Positions 41,881-54,000 of a stretch of 64,000 nucleotides of DNA are shown here, piece after piece. The position numbers and the translations under genes were made by a program. The notes beneath the pieces were generated by a model that was not told the DNA's origin, did not search any database, and worked only from the letters and a program-made list of their open reading frames with translations. How positions within the stretch are numbered: the first letter of the stretch is position 1; each line of letters begins with the position of its first letter. The stretch comes from CAYMSO01 sp964393185. Its GTDB lineage: Bacteria > Patescibacteriota > Dojkabacteria > J137. The stretch is from the NCBI GenBank assembly GCA_964393185.1, contig CAYMSO010000007.1:1-64000 (forward strand), given 5' to 3'.

Positions 41881-42750
41881 TTAATGACTCTCCATTGCCA
41901 AGCTTAAAAAAACAGCTGTAAGCATAAAGAATACAAAAGCTTGAATTGCTCCGACAAAAATTTCTAGACCTAAAAATGGCAAGGTAGCCACACCAAATGT
42001 AAGAGCTGTAAGTACACTCAACAATACTTCGCCTGCAAAAATATTGCCAAATAAACGGAAAGCAAACGAAATTATCTTTCCGATTTCTGATATTAACTCA
42101 AGAATTCCAACTATTGCACTAATGCCGCTAGAAAAATCTATGTACCTTTTTAAAAACATTGGTCCTCGCACTACAATTCCCACAGCATTTGTTACAACTA
42201 CAGAGATTATTGCCAATGCTATAGTCATAGACAAATCTGCACTTGGAGCCCTAAATATTGGAGCAAAACTTTCGTTTTCTATAATTCCTTTATTTGATAG
42301 TAAACAACTTCCACTTACTAAACACAAGATATTTTTATCTGTTTCTATTTCTGCTTTATTTGTAGATTCCTTAGCTTTTAGTATTTCTATAAATTCGATG
42401 TTATTAATTTTTTGCGGATCTTCTACAATTCCTATTCCAGGTACAATTGGCAGTAAACCAGAGTAGTTAGAGGCTAAAATAAAAACAAAAAAGGTGAGCA
42501 AGAAACCAAAATATTTATGTACATGCTTTTCTCCAAGTATATCTTTTGCCATTCCCCAAAGAACTTCGTATATAACTTCAATCATTAACTGTAGTTTGCC
42601 TGGATTAAAGCTACTTAATCTGTAAGATCCTACTACCAAAAAAAAGGTTAAAAAAATGGCTGTTACAACAGCCATTATCATAGAATTAGTTATTGCTATT
42701 CCACTTATATCAAAAATCGTTTCTGGGACAAAAGAAATATGTATATCCAT
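41881..42750 (-). CDS. atpB: ATP synthase a subunit
   Basis: 289 residues, five to six membrane helices. The essential Arg lies in ISFAFRLFGNIFAGEVLLS, the conserved channel helix, followed by the C-terminal IFVGAIQAFVFFMLTAVFLS. An inserted extramembrane loop of ~60 residues (VEDPQKINNIEFIEILKAKE onward) separates helices and is longer than usual. First gene of the operon, 42 nt after the predicted transcription start. No atpI gene precedes it. Confidence 0.95.
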   Translation of the reverse strand: MDIHISFVPETIFDISGIAITNSMIMAVVTAIFLTFFLVVGSYRLSSFNPGKLQLMIEVIYEVLWGMAKDILGEKHVHKYFGFLLTFFVFILASNYSGLLPIVPGIGIVEDPQKINNIEFIEILKAKESTNKAEIETDKNILCLVSGSCLLSNKGIIENESFAPIFRAPSADLSMTIALAIISVVVTNAVGIVVRGPMFLKRYIDFSSGISAIVGILELISEIGKIISFAFRLFGNIFAGEVLLSVLTALTFGVATLPFLGLEIFVGAIQAFVFFMLTAVFLSLAMESH

Positions 42751-42798
42751 TTGTGTGTTGCTTAAGAGTTAACTATGCATAAACCAACATTCAACGAG

Positions 42799-42827
42799 AT
42801 TGTATATCTGCAACCAAAAACTGTCAA
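42799..42827 (-). promoter_or_regulatory. Near-consensus housekeeping promoter of the atp operon
   Basis: On the minus strand TTGACA (42822-42827) is a perfect -35 box, separated by exactly 17 nt from TACAAT (42799-42804), a five-of-six -10 box. Predicted initiation is near 42792, giving a leader of about 42 nt before atpB. Confidence 0.8.
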
Positions 42828-42899
42828 TATTTTATTAATTGCAAAAGTATAGTAAAATGAAGTTTGCGTCATTACTACAAATTCTGCTTCCAAATATTA

Positions 42900-42928
42900 G
42901 TGACTCATCTTTGCAAAAATGCTATAAT
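42900..42928 (+). promoter_or_regulatory. Likely promoter of the 42949 gene
   Basis: GTGACT (42900-42905, four matches to TTGACA) lies 17 nt before a perfect TATAAT (42923-42928). The ATG at 42949 follows about 20 nt later, so the leader is very short. Divergent from the atp promoter. Confidence 0.5.
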
Positions 42929-42948
42929 TATATAGTAAATATATATAA

Positions 42949-43911
42949 ATGAACGATAATAGTGAAGATCTCCCAGGAAGACACGGCGAGAATTATATTT
43001 GGATGGCTATATATCAAGAAGCTAGGGAGCTGGCAACAAAGTTTGTAAAGATGTTTGATGAACAAATAGAATTAGATTCGAACCAACCGCTTATTAAGCA
43101 AGATAACTTTGAAGAATTGCCTGATGGAGTTATTGAGCTTACAGAAAAGCTTTTATCTCCGGACATAAGCAATGTAGAGGTTTGTAATTTCATTCTTGAA
43201 ACTTTAGGTTTAGACCTAGAGACATTTTATCTTTCTATGGGAAAAGATGTAACTGACATTAAGCAAAGTGAAGAACGAATTAAGAACAGTCTAATTTCTA
43301 AGGTTAGACCATTGTTTCTAGATAAGGACGCTATAAAATTTAGAAGAGGAATTATTAACAAAAGAAAAATTGATATGCATTTTGGTCAATATAGAGCAGA
43401 AAATAAGCGAAAATTAATCGAGATGAATAAAAAAGACGCATTTATACTTGCAGAAGATGCTAAAGCAGGAATAGAATTTGCTATATTAAATATACAAGAT
43501 ACAGAGGGATCTTTTCAATTTGACAATATAGTAGCTCAAGCGAAAACTGGAACGCCACAGTATTATCAGGAATTACGATTAAATACTTACTATATTACCA
43601 AGTTTATTTTGGCTGTCAAGCACTTAAGAGAAAATCCATCTGACCTTGCACAGGCTGAAGTAACACTACAAGATGTAATAGAAGTTATCAACCGTCAGAT
43701 ACCAGAGAAAATAATAGAAAGTAGAGAGACTGAAAGTATAGAAAAGCTCAAATGGTTAATAGGTCAATTAATAATGCGCTTTAAAAATAATCAAATCCCA
43801 GGACATCCAGAGTATTCTGAATTGTACCAAAAATTAGTGGCAGCCTATTCCGAAGAATATAAAAGACGTATGAGTATGAAGAGTAGAAGGCAAGATCCTG
43901 AGGAGAACTGA
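42949..43911 (+). CDS. Hypothetical helical protein (320 aa)
   Basis: The protein begins MNDNSEDLPGRHGENYIWMA and is soluble, charged and helix-rich, with no signal peptide, membrane segment or known motif. Its C-terminus is basic (KRRMSMKSRRQ), which could bind nucleic acid. A promoter with perfect TATAAT lies just upstream, so expression from the ATG at 42949 is credible. It resembles in style the unassigned helical proteins at the left end of the window; I cannot name a family. Confidence 0.7.
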   Translation: MNDNSEDLPGRHGENYIWMAIYQEARELATKFVKMFDEQIELDSNQPLIKQDNFEELPDGVIELTEKLLSPDISNVEVCNFILETLGLDLETFYLSMGKDVTDIKQSEERIKNSLISKVRPLFLDKDAIKFRRGIINKRKIDMHFGQYRAENKRKLIEMNKKDAFILAEDAKAGIEFAILNIQDTEGSFQFDNIVAQAKTGTPQYYQELRLNTYYITKFILAVKHLRENPSDLAQAEVTLQDVIEVINRQIPEKIIESRETESIEKLKWLIGQLIMRFKNNQIPGHPEYSELYQKLVAAYSEEYKRRMSMKSRRQDPEEN

Positions 43912-43953
43912 TATATTATAGATGTGTTTTTATAACAAGATTATACATCACTT

Positions 43954-44403
43954 CTAAAAACCTCGATTTACTGCTCTATTTACATCAGATATGTGGTGAT
44001 TTAGATGACTAATTACTGAAGTAAGTAACTCATTTATACTATAGTCTCTAGAGCCTTTTTTATATTTCATGTTTTTAACTTTTTTGTTTTGTACCACTTT
44101 TTTAATTCTACTGTGCGCTTTCAGCAATAATTCAACTAATTCTTTGGTTTGAAAGGACTTTAATGATTCAATTCCATTCTGATTTATATCTGTATATTTC
44201 CCCTCCAGCAGTTTGAATTTAACGCGTTTTTCAAGAGACTCCAGATTATCTGCATAATAGCAATGCCAAAAAGTTATATGAGCTAGAATATCCTTTGCAT
44301 TCCATTCTTTGTACACTAAAATTTTCTCTGAATTATTGCCAATCAAAGCTACTAAATCTTCTAGCTTTAATGTAATTTGGTTAAATAAGTCCAAATTTGT
44401 CAT
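43954..44403 (-). CDS. DinB/ClbS-like four-helix protein, second copy
   Basis: 149 residues. EWNAKDILAHITFWHCYYAD matches the first conserved His-containing helix of the DinB/DUF1706 (ClbS/DfsB) superfamily, and SHLNHHISDVNRAV supplies the C-terminal His helix. The proteins form metal-binding or ligand-binding four-helix bundles; ClbS detoxifies colibactin. It overlaps the upstream homologous gene by 4 nt; the two are a tandem, diverged pair. Confidence 0.7.
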   Translation of the reverse strand: MTNLDLFNQITLKLEDLVALIGNNSEKILVYKEWNAKDILAHITFWHCYYADNLESLEKRVKFKLLEGKYTDINQNGIESLKSFQTKELVELLLKAHSRIKKVVQNKKVKNMKYKKGSRDYSINELLTSVISHLNHHISDVNRAVNRGF

Positions 44404-44894
44404 TTTTTAATTTGTTTTTTTATTAATTCATTTGCCCAAACATAATGGCTTGGCAAAACAGATGCAAGATAACTACCAAGTGATGTACTGCCAGTCCATT
44501 TATACTTTTTCTTTTCAAATAACTCTTCGTCAGAGTGTTTTTTAATTATTTCTAAAATCTGCTGATGTTTTTTTCTTAATCTATTCAATATCTCGTCAAA
44601 TGCAACATCTTTATAATCTAAATATAATTTTTCGTTTAGTAGGGGTACAGTTTTAAAAGTATAACCTGGTGCAGGTACTTGTGGTTGTTCACCCTTCATC
44701 CCTAAATCATACCAATCAATAAACAATTCATCCCAAGCAACTAAATGTGCAAGTACATCTTTTAGTGTTCTATTATCAAAAATAACAGCCTCAAGATTAG
44801 CTTCATCCCTAAAATGCTTCACATATTCTTCTAGTTTGGTTAATTCTTTTTCACCAAAATCAATCAATTCTTGTTTTGTTCTAGCTCTTGCCAT
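44400..44894 (-). CDS. ClbS/DfsB family four-helix protein
   Basis: 164 residues. The central block TLKDVLAHLVAWDELFIDWY and the following VPAPGYTFKTVPLLNEKLYL are the hallmark of ClbS/DfsB (DUF1706), ending with SYLASVLPSHYVWANELIKK. ClbS in Escherichia coli protects against self-made colibactin, but most family members have unknown ligands and no toxin cluster is visible here. It is the upstream gene of a two-gene minus-strand operon, overlapping the second homologue by 4 nt. Confidence 0.85.
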   Translation of the reverse strand: MARARTKQELIDFGEKELTKLEEYVKHFRDEANLEAVIFDNRTLKDVLAHLVAWDELFIDWYDLGMKGEQPQVPAPGYTFKTVPLLNEKLYLDYKDVAFDEILNRLRKKHQQILEIIKKHSDEELFEKKKYKWTGSTSLGSYLASVLPSHYVWANELIKKQIKK

Positions 44895-45092
44895 TATATT
44901 TAATTAATATTAATACCTAATAATACATGTAAATTGATCCTCTTACATTATTTTGATGTCAGAAATTTCTATTTAAAAACCTTTATGATATTATTCATTG
45001 TACTCTCATTTTCTACTGGCAGGTTTTTAGGTTTAATAGCAACTTGGTAAGAAGTTGCATATTGCTTTCTATCTTAGAAATTTATAAACACT

Positions 45093-48000
45093 ATGAAAAT
45101 CATCAAAAAGCAAGTTCGAAAGATCTCACTTGTTAAGATGTCTGCAATCTACTTTTCTACTTTTTTGGCATTTTCTCCACTAACTGCAACTTTTGCTCAA
45201 ATCTCTGCCAATGTTAACAACTATGATTTTGAAGTAAGAGAATTTAATACTGAAACACTCGAGCCAAATCAAGAAGTTGAAATCCCAATCAAAATTGACA
45301 ATTTGGGAACACAGAGTTGGTATAAAGATGATCTTTCTGGTACGCCCAAAATACAGTTAAGCTATAAAATAACAGATAGTGCAAACAATATTGTAGAAGG
45401 CGAAAAAACTGATTTACTCGCAGATGTACTTGATATAAGCGCTGCACCAAACAATATTTTAGATGCAAATCAAAAATTAAAAATTAAAGCACCTGATTTG
45501 GAAGGGAGTTACTCTTTAGAGGTAATGCTTTTTGACAACGAAAAACAAATATTAATAGAATCTTCTAATAAAGAAAAGAATATATTTAATTTACTAGTTG
45601 AAATTCCCCTAACCCCAGATATAACTAGTCCAACTGGAGCATTAGAAATTATAAAAGTAATTCCAGATTCACTTCCAGAAACTGAAACTATAGGTACAAA
45701 TATAAATATTAAATTAACTGCAAATGATCCTCAGGTAGATGGAGCTTTAACATCGGGTATTTCAGAATATATATTGTCTGATTCTTCAGTTTTTGCAAAT
45801 TCTGAGTGGCTATCTTGGAGCCAATCTACTGAGTTAGTTATAAATAGAACACTACAAAATATTCCTGGTGAACATTCATTCTATGTAAAATTTAAAGATG
45901 CAGTGGGTAATATATCTCAAATATATTCTGATACAATAAATTTTGTATCCACAGCTCCGATAGGAAGTATAGAAGTAGACAAGGATGAATTAGTAAATGT
46001 TTCTAATGATTCCACTCCTCAACTCCAAGTCCAGGATAACAATTTAAAAATTTACCTTAACGCTACAAGCAATGTAGGAGTTTCGGAATATAAATTAGCT
46101 TACACAGATCAAATTCTATCTTCTAATAGCGAAATTGAACAATTTTTGAATAACCATAGTTGGAATGCTTTTACAAATACCACACTAAGTTCACAACAGG
46201 AGGTTAAAGACCTTGTGCTAACTGACGAGACCGGAAGCTATTATTTTTTTGTTAAGTATAAAAACTTACAAGGTCAAGAATCAGAAATTTATTCTACAAG
46301 CATTAATTATCAAAAATACAATATTACACCAGAACTTACTGCATCCTCACAACAAGCACTTTTTGCAGGAGATATGGAATTTTCGGCAACTATAAAAAAT
46401 AGTGGGGAAGATATAGGTTACAACGCAAGAATAGAAGTTGTTCTTCCTAAGGGATTCAGTTTTATAGAACCAATGTCTGCGAATGGTAAGGCAGCCATTA
46501 TACCTACATTTATTTCTACGAACCAAGCAGGAAATCAAATTTTAGTTTACCAAGGGGTTGCTGATTTGTTGACTGGAGAATCTGTAACCATTAACTCGAA
46601 AATAAAAGTAGGTGGACAGAATGACGGTTATAAGATAGGAGATATAGTTCCAATCCAAGTAAAAGGCCAGTTATTTAAAAGATCGAATTTTATTACAGGA
46701 TTCGAAACAAATGTAATAGCACAAGTTGAGTTAAAACCCTTTATTGTAAATTACAATGAACAAGGTAACCAAGAACACCTTGTTGGAGATATTGTAGATA
46801 ATAATGTAGAAATTAGAACAAACGAAGAAATTCCTTCGGATGAATCTCAAAATGAGTTAGATCCGATAGAGGCAAGCCCACTAGTTGTCGAATTTGAACT
46901 AACAAATGGCGTAAATTATGTAGATGGCTCTCAACAAGTATTAATAAACGGCGTGCCCGCAGCTGTTGCTTTCCAAATTGTCGAAATGATTAACAGCAAT
47001 CCTATTTTAGTTTGGATGTTAGGACAAGTTGATGTTAACACAGTAATACAGATTTTCTTTCAAACAGAAATAGAAAAAATAGAAAGTCAGGACGAAATAA
47101 GCACTGATTTTGTAGATCACAACGAAGAACTAAATAATAATTTATTAGTATCGGGAGATTATACTAATCCATGCAGTGTTGCCGATTTACTAGCTGATAA
47201 TTGTGAAGAATCGAAAGAATACTCAGAAATAATAGGAAATAACATTACTGCAAAATACTTTGATGTACAAAAATGGTCAAATATAGATAGTGAAGAATTA
47301 GAACCTAATAGCATAATCACATATACAATAAGAATTGAAACTAGTAAATATTACGATTTAACGGGAATAGAAATTATTGATTTATTGCCGGATGGAGTTA
47401 GCTTTGATCCAAACCAAAGTAATTTACAATTTAATAATGACATACAACTAGATTTATTTGACGTAAGTCAAGACACATTAACAGGGGAAACAAAATTAGT
47501 CTGGAGAATAAACAATCAATCAGGAATAGAAGCAGGTACAGTATACCAATTTAGCTACGATGTGCGAGTCAATCAGAATTATACAAATAAAAATGATAAT
47601 GGTGATTACAGAATAGTATCAGACGATATCCTAACGAGTTTAGTAACAGTTAGAGGCGTTTGGTCAGATATAAATAACACTATAAGAGAAGAAACAGTTG
47701 AAGAACGAATTAAAGAAGAAACTGCTACGACAAATGATAGTTTAAGTGAACCTAAATTCGAAAAAGGTATCAAATTAGCAAATACTCAAGATGACTATTC
47801 CGATAATGTAATGGCTCGAATCGGAGATAAATTCGATATTTATACACTAATTACTTTTCCAGAAAACACACCTACAAAAGATTTTAACTTTAGAACATAT
47901 TTACCAGTCGGTACAAAACTTGTAGAAGACTCTTTGAATGTTACTCCTACTGGGACATTTTCTAAAGATCCAACGTATCAACAATCAATTGCTGGAGGGT

Positions 48001-51000
48001 ATTTGTTTGATTTGGGCAAAGTAGAAGGAGGTAGCACTTTTAGAATAGATTATCAGATTGAAGTGTTAGATGATGCTAATTTAAAAGAAGCAGTTATTGT
48101 AAGGAACCTTTTTAGAGTTGACTATAAAAATATAGTAGACTCTAAGTTTACTTTTAGAGATGAAGTTACACTAAATTTAATAGAGCCTATTATACAAGTT
48201 AGAAAAAGGATAGTTGATGGTTATCTAGCTCGAGGCGAAATTTCTACTGTTGAATTAAGAATCAAAAATACGGGGCATGACTCTGCTTATAATTTAAACT
48301 TAAAAGATACTATTCCTAACAATACTGTACTCATTAATGTTAATAATCAGTTTTCTATTATTAGCAATCTAGGCAATACATTCAATGTAGTTTATAACGA
48401 TAATACGCAAGAATTTGAGATGAGTAATTTTGATCTGTTGCCAAGCGAGCAAATTATTATAAATTATCAAATTCTAACAAATGAGCAGGTTATTTTTGGA
48501 GACAAGATCAATAGCATAGTCACCGTATCAGAATATTCTAATAGGCCTGAAGAAGATACATTAATAGCTCGAAACTATCCGGCAAAAACTTATAACTTTA
48601 ACTGGAAAGCAGCTGAACCATTATTAATAACTGATTTAAATATTAATCCGCAAATTAATACCGGACTAAATGTAACTAGGGATCAACAATTTAAATTGAA
48701 AGCAATAGTTAAGACAGTAGGAAAAGCACCAGTTTACAATACATCAATACAAGTTGACGTAAGCTTTTTAACAAAATTTGCAGAAGATATTAATAGTATT
48801 CCTTTTAAATTGTACTTAGACGAAGTAGAAACTCTAGATTATGAATTTTCTGTTTCTGAAGGCGTTTACATTTTTGAAGGAATAAATTTAGGACCAAACA
48901 GTACATTCCAAATTGATTTTGATTTAACAGTTCCTGAATTTGCAGATTTTGATAGCGAATATCTAGTTTCTATTTCCGCCATTGGTAAGGACAAATTGGG
49001 AAATAATATAAGAAAAGATGGTTCTAACGAAACAAACACCGATACGGACTCCGATGATAGAACAGAAGAAAATATTAAAATAGTTCGCCTCTCTCCAAGT
49101 GACATAAGAGGAGAAATAACTTTCCAAATTGCCGGGCAATCAGCTAATATTACTAATCAAAGTTCAGTAGATACTGTTACATATCAATTAGAATCTCAAA
49201 ACAAAATAGTTGGAGTAAGATTTTCGAATGATGGCATTAATTGGTACACGCACGATGCACTAGATTTACTAGACAATGCAACTTTACAAGCTCTTGGAAT
49301 AGAAGGAAATTGGAATGTTTGGAATCAGTCAAATACCTTTGTAGATGATTGTGTAAGCAGTTTGAACGCATGTACTTTGAGCATAGAAGGAAATAATTAT
49401 AAATTTGTAGAAGTTGTAGACTTACAAAACTATACAACAATTGTAGAGGGCAAAATTATAAAAGATACTACAGCACCAGCATTTCTTAATTTAAGTATTA
49501 GCCCTTTTGAAGGAGATTTAACCAATCCAGAATATACTGCGCTTCAAGATAATTACCTAAACTTTTATGCGTACGATACTTGTGTAGATGATGGATTACC
49601 ACTAGCATGCGCGGGCATAGCTGAATTTTCTTACTCGACTGATAATCAAAACTGGTCCGAATGGCTACCTGCTCAAAACGGGTTGAACAGTTACTTGGTA
49701 AGTTATCCTGTAATTGGAAATGGACAAAGTTATTTTGGCTATTTAAAAGTAAGAGATGCAGTGGGAAATGAATATCTAAGGCAAACAAGCGCTTTAGATC
49801 CTTATACGGATTTAGAACTGCAGAGTAACATTGTTGCAGACTCAATCAAATATACAAACAACATTCCACAGGTGACTTTAAATTTAAACAAAGGAGCAGA
49901 GTATACTGCTGACTCTTTAGTTGAACTTGGATTAGAAATTATCCAAACACCAGCAGGAATACAGCAAATCCGTTACCACTACTCACAAAATGAATTTGAC
50001 ATAAATGCAGAATGGTTTGAGTACGTTTATTCTCAAAATTTAAATAGGTCTTTGAATAATACAATGGAGGATGGTGTAAAGGAGATTTGCGTTCAAGTTA
50101 TGGATAATGCTGGTGCAGTTTCGAACATCGCATGCGACTCAATTATTCTTGATAATTCAGCACCTACTGGATTCTTAGTTATTAATAATGGAGAAGCTGA
50201 TACGGAGCATAGAGATATAGTATTAAATATAGCGGCATCAGATCCTAATTTATTTGATGGTACGTTAGGAGTCTGGGGTCTTCAAATGCAGTTTTCGAAA
50301 ACAGGAGAAGATTGTGCATTAATAATAAACACTGCAGAAAAAGCTAAGTGCGATTTGGCATGGACAAGCTGGGAAAACTATTCCTCAACAAAAAATTGGG
50401 CTCTGGAAGATTTAATCGGTGATCAAAGAGTTTATCTAAGACTGAAAGACGCCTTAGGAAACTTGTCGAGTATCATATCTTCTCATATTTCTTACAATCC
50501 TATTAAAGGTAGCGGAAACATTATCATTAACAATAACGATGCCTTTACAAATTCGAAGTATGTTAACTTGGATTTGACATTTAATATGTCCGAATTCAAC
50601 TGCAATTTGTGCACTAGACCAGCATTGATGAGATTTTACGAATCAAGCTCACTACCAGACAGCACGTTACCAGTTGCACCAGGAATAAATCCAACTGAAT
50701 CAGAACTGAATGGCTGGACAAATTGGCAGGAATATTCTTCTGCTTTGCAATGGGACATAGATAAAAATAATGTTTCGTATCCTAACTTCGGCTATAAAAC
50801 GGTTTATGTTCAGTATCTGCTACCAAATACAACTTTGACCGATGTTTACTATGATTCTATTATTTATGCACCATATTACTCAATAGATTATTACAAGATT
50901 GATGGCACAGGCATAAATATTTCTAATACAGCAACCAAAGATAATTTTGTAAAATACTCTACTTATCAACTAGATTTGTTACCAAGCGAAGTACTAAGCC

Positions 51001-54000
51001 AGGAATCTTTCAATATTAATTTTAATGCCAAAAATACTGGTTCTTTTACATGGCCTGCTGTAGAAACCGATACGAATAAACCTGTAAGAATTACATATAT
51101 CTGGAAAAGAACAGGAGGTGAACTACCAGAAGGCTGGACTTTGGATTTGGTACCTACCGAAATAAGAGGCAACTCAGTCATCTTACCAGAAGACATAAGC
51201 TGGCAAGAACAGCTACAAAATATAACCCTAAAAGTTAACACGCCAATATTCCCTGGAGAATACGAGTTATTAATAGATGCTGTGCACGAAAGTACTGCCT
51301 GGTTTAGAGACTGGGGAAATTTTGCTCCGAAATATGATATTAATGTATTGTCTAATCCAGATAAACCATTAAGTCCCCCAGATTTTGGAGATGTAATGGG
51401 AGAAACAGATGCAATTGGAGGGCCCATACCTGTACCATATAACATAGACAGTGATGGTTGGATTGATAACTGTGAAGACTACAGTTGGGATGGCTTACGG
51501 TTTAGTGGTAGAAACTGTGGCATACATGGTATATGGCAAGCACCTAGAGATACTGGTTACCATGCAATTTGTGAACCTATCAATGGCGGGCATTATGAAT
51601 ACGAAATCGTCACAGAAAATGACCGAGTATTTTTCTTCTGCCCAGGCAATACACAATATTGGGATACACAAGTTGGTTCACAAGTTGGTGTAGAAGTCCA
51701 TTGGAATACAAGATCAGAAAACTCTCTAGGTGGATTCAGAATAATTGAATTCTTCCCTGTTAGAAAAACTTGGGATTCAAGATTTGAAGAACAATACAAT
51801 GATGCAAAACTTTACCAAACAATTCCAGTCAATAGAAGTCAACCTGCTTCGGAGTATAAATTTACAATTCAACCAAGATTTTTTAATGCAGGCACAGCTA
51901 TATGGACTAATACTAACATTGAATTAGTAGCTATAAATAAGCCATTAGAGCAGGGCGGAGTGGAAGTAGCTTCGCCATTTTATGATCCAGCTACCTGGCG
52001 AACTCCAAGTCGCTTAAGAGTTAACAATAATGCTAGTGGTTATGGCAGGGGGTCTGTTGCTGCGTTTACTTTTGATATTAGAGTGCCCGAGTCAATGCCT
52101 TATGGTTTATACAAACAATGCTTTGTAATGACCAATGATCCGTGGATTCCATTCGAAAGACGTGATAGTTTCTGCATTACAATGGATGTTCAGATGACTC
52201 AAAAAGAGCAAGGAGAATATTCTTGTCCCTTACCTCATCCAGTTTATAAAGATATGTCTACCGCCTCCGAAATAATCGGATATATACAACAAAATACACA
52301 ATTTATTATTAAAGGTAGAGAACCAGGCTGGTCATTAATTATATTTCCTACTGGTGATCACCAAGAAGGATGGGTGGAAGACAATGCCTCGTGTTTTACA
52401 AACATTGTAATCATAGATAATGTGATTCCTACCCCAGTATTTGACATACTGCCCCAACCAACTGGAGATACAGGAATAGTAATAAGATTTGACGGAGTTA
52501 TAGTTAGAACAGGTCCAGACGACAGATTTACACCTATTACTGATTTAGATTATGGGGATCAAGTACAGGTCATTGGGGAAGCATTTATTGATGATAATAA
52601 TTATGGAGGATGGTTACTTGTAAGACTACCCGACGGTACAGAAGGTTGGGTGCCAAAAGGTACTATTGCTCATGTTAACGATCCACCCGATATTCAGGTC
52701 AGCTTAGTCCCCGATATGGTTAGAGTGCATATTTGCGGTACAAATGACATCCCTGTTTATCCTGCGCCAGGTGTCAAATCTTATACTGTAGGAACTCTCA
52801 AGCCAGGGCAAAATATTGGAATTATTATGAAATGGCAAAACTGGTTTCAGGTTTACTTAAATAAAAACGGAGATACTGGCTGGGTCGAAAATTTACAAGG
52901 TATGTGTGAAGGATTTGTATATCCTAAAGGAGAGAATTATTGTGGCGGTGCTTTAGGTTATCCATACGAAAGAGATTATGGAATCTCGAACTACGGAGAC
53001 TACGGCATGAGACCTTCTGGATTCCACGACGCAGTCGATATTCCAGCTCCATATGGCACACCCGTACTGGCTGTTGAGTATGGAATAGTCAAGTTGTCGC
53101 AAAGGGATGGCCGTTGTTCAGATAATATGTACGGAGCTGGAATTTATGTTGACATTTATCACCCAAGATTGAATTTGACTACCCGATACCTACATTTAAG
53201 CGAAAAAAATGTGAACGTTGGAGATGAGGTATTCAAAGGCATGATTATAGGCAAAACTGGTAATACAGGCTGTGTAGTTCCAAGACCAACCGCTTCGAAT
53301 CCACTTGGGGGTACACATTTACATTTTAGGGTATTTGATCATAGCAAGAACTCTACAATTGATCCAAAATCCACTTGGGTTGGGGGAAATAATAGTTGTG
53401 AGGTAGGAGAAAACGATCAGACAAGTAAAAGATCACGAGTAGAAGAATTAATTAGACAACAAGAACAAGAGTGGGCAAATAGTGGAAGCTATACAGAAAT
53501 GCCAGATTGGAGGGGCCAATTGCATCTATGGTCTAGCGAATGTAAAGTATGGGTAAAAGATTACCAAGATATTAAATCTGGCGATATTGATGTGAGAGAT
53601 GAATGGACAAACGGCCAATCTGGAGGAGCTCTTATATATAACCACCTTGCTGATGAAATATACTTGGTTGCAAATGGCATGTGGCTAGAATATATTGAAC
53701 ATGGTGGCCCCTGTGGTAAACCAGGATTGCCTATCGACACAAATGGAAAAAACATTGAACAATGGTCATATGCAACTGATCGAAGTGTAAATAATGGTAT
53801 AGAAAGGGAATCAGCCAGATATCAAAGATTTCAGAATGGAACTTTATATTGGTATTGGTACATTAATACAGAAACTGCAAAATCCTTTGCTGTACTAGAA
53901 AAAATTTTTACAAAGTATAAAAGTCTAGGTGAGTGGTTCAGTCATTATGGTTATCCAATATCTGAAGAATACGAAGGAGGTTGCCAGTTATTTGAATTTG

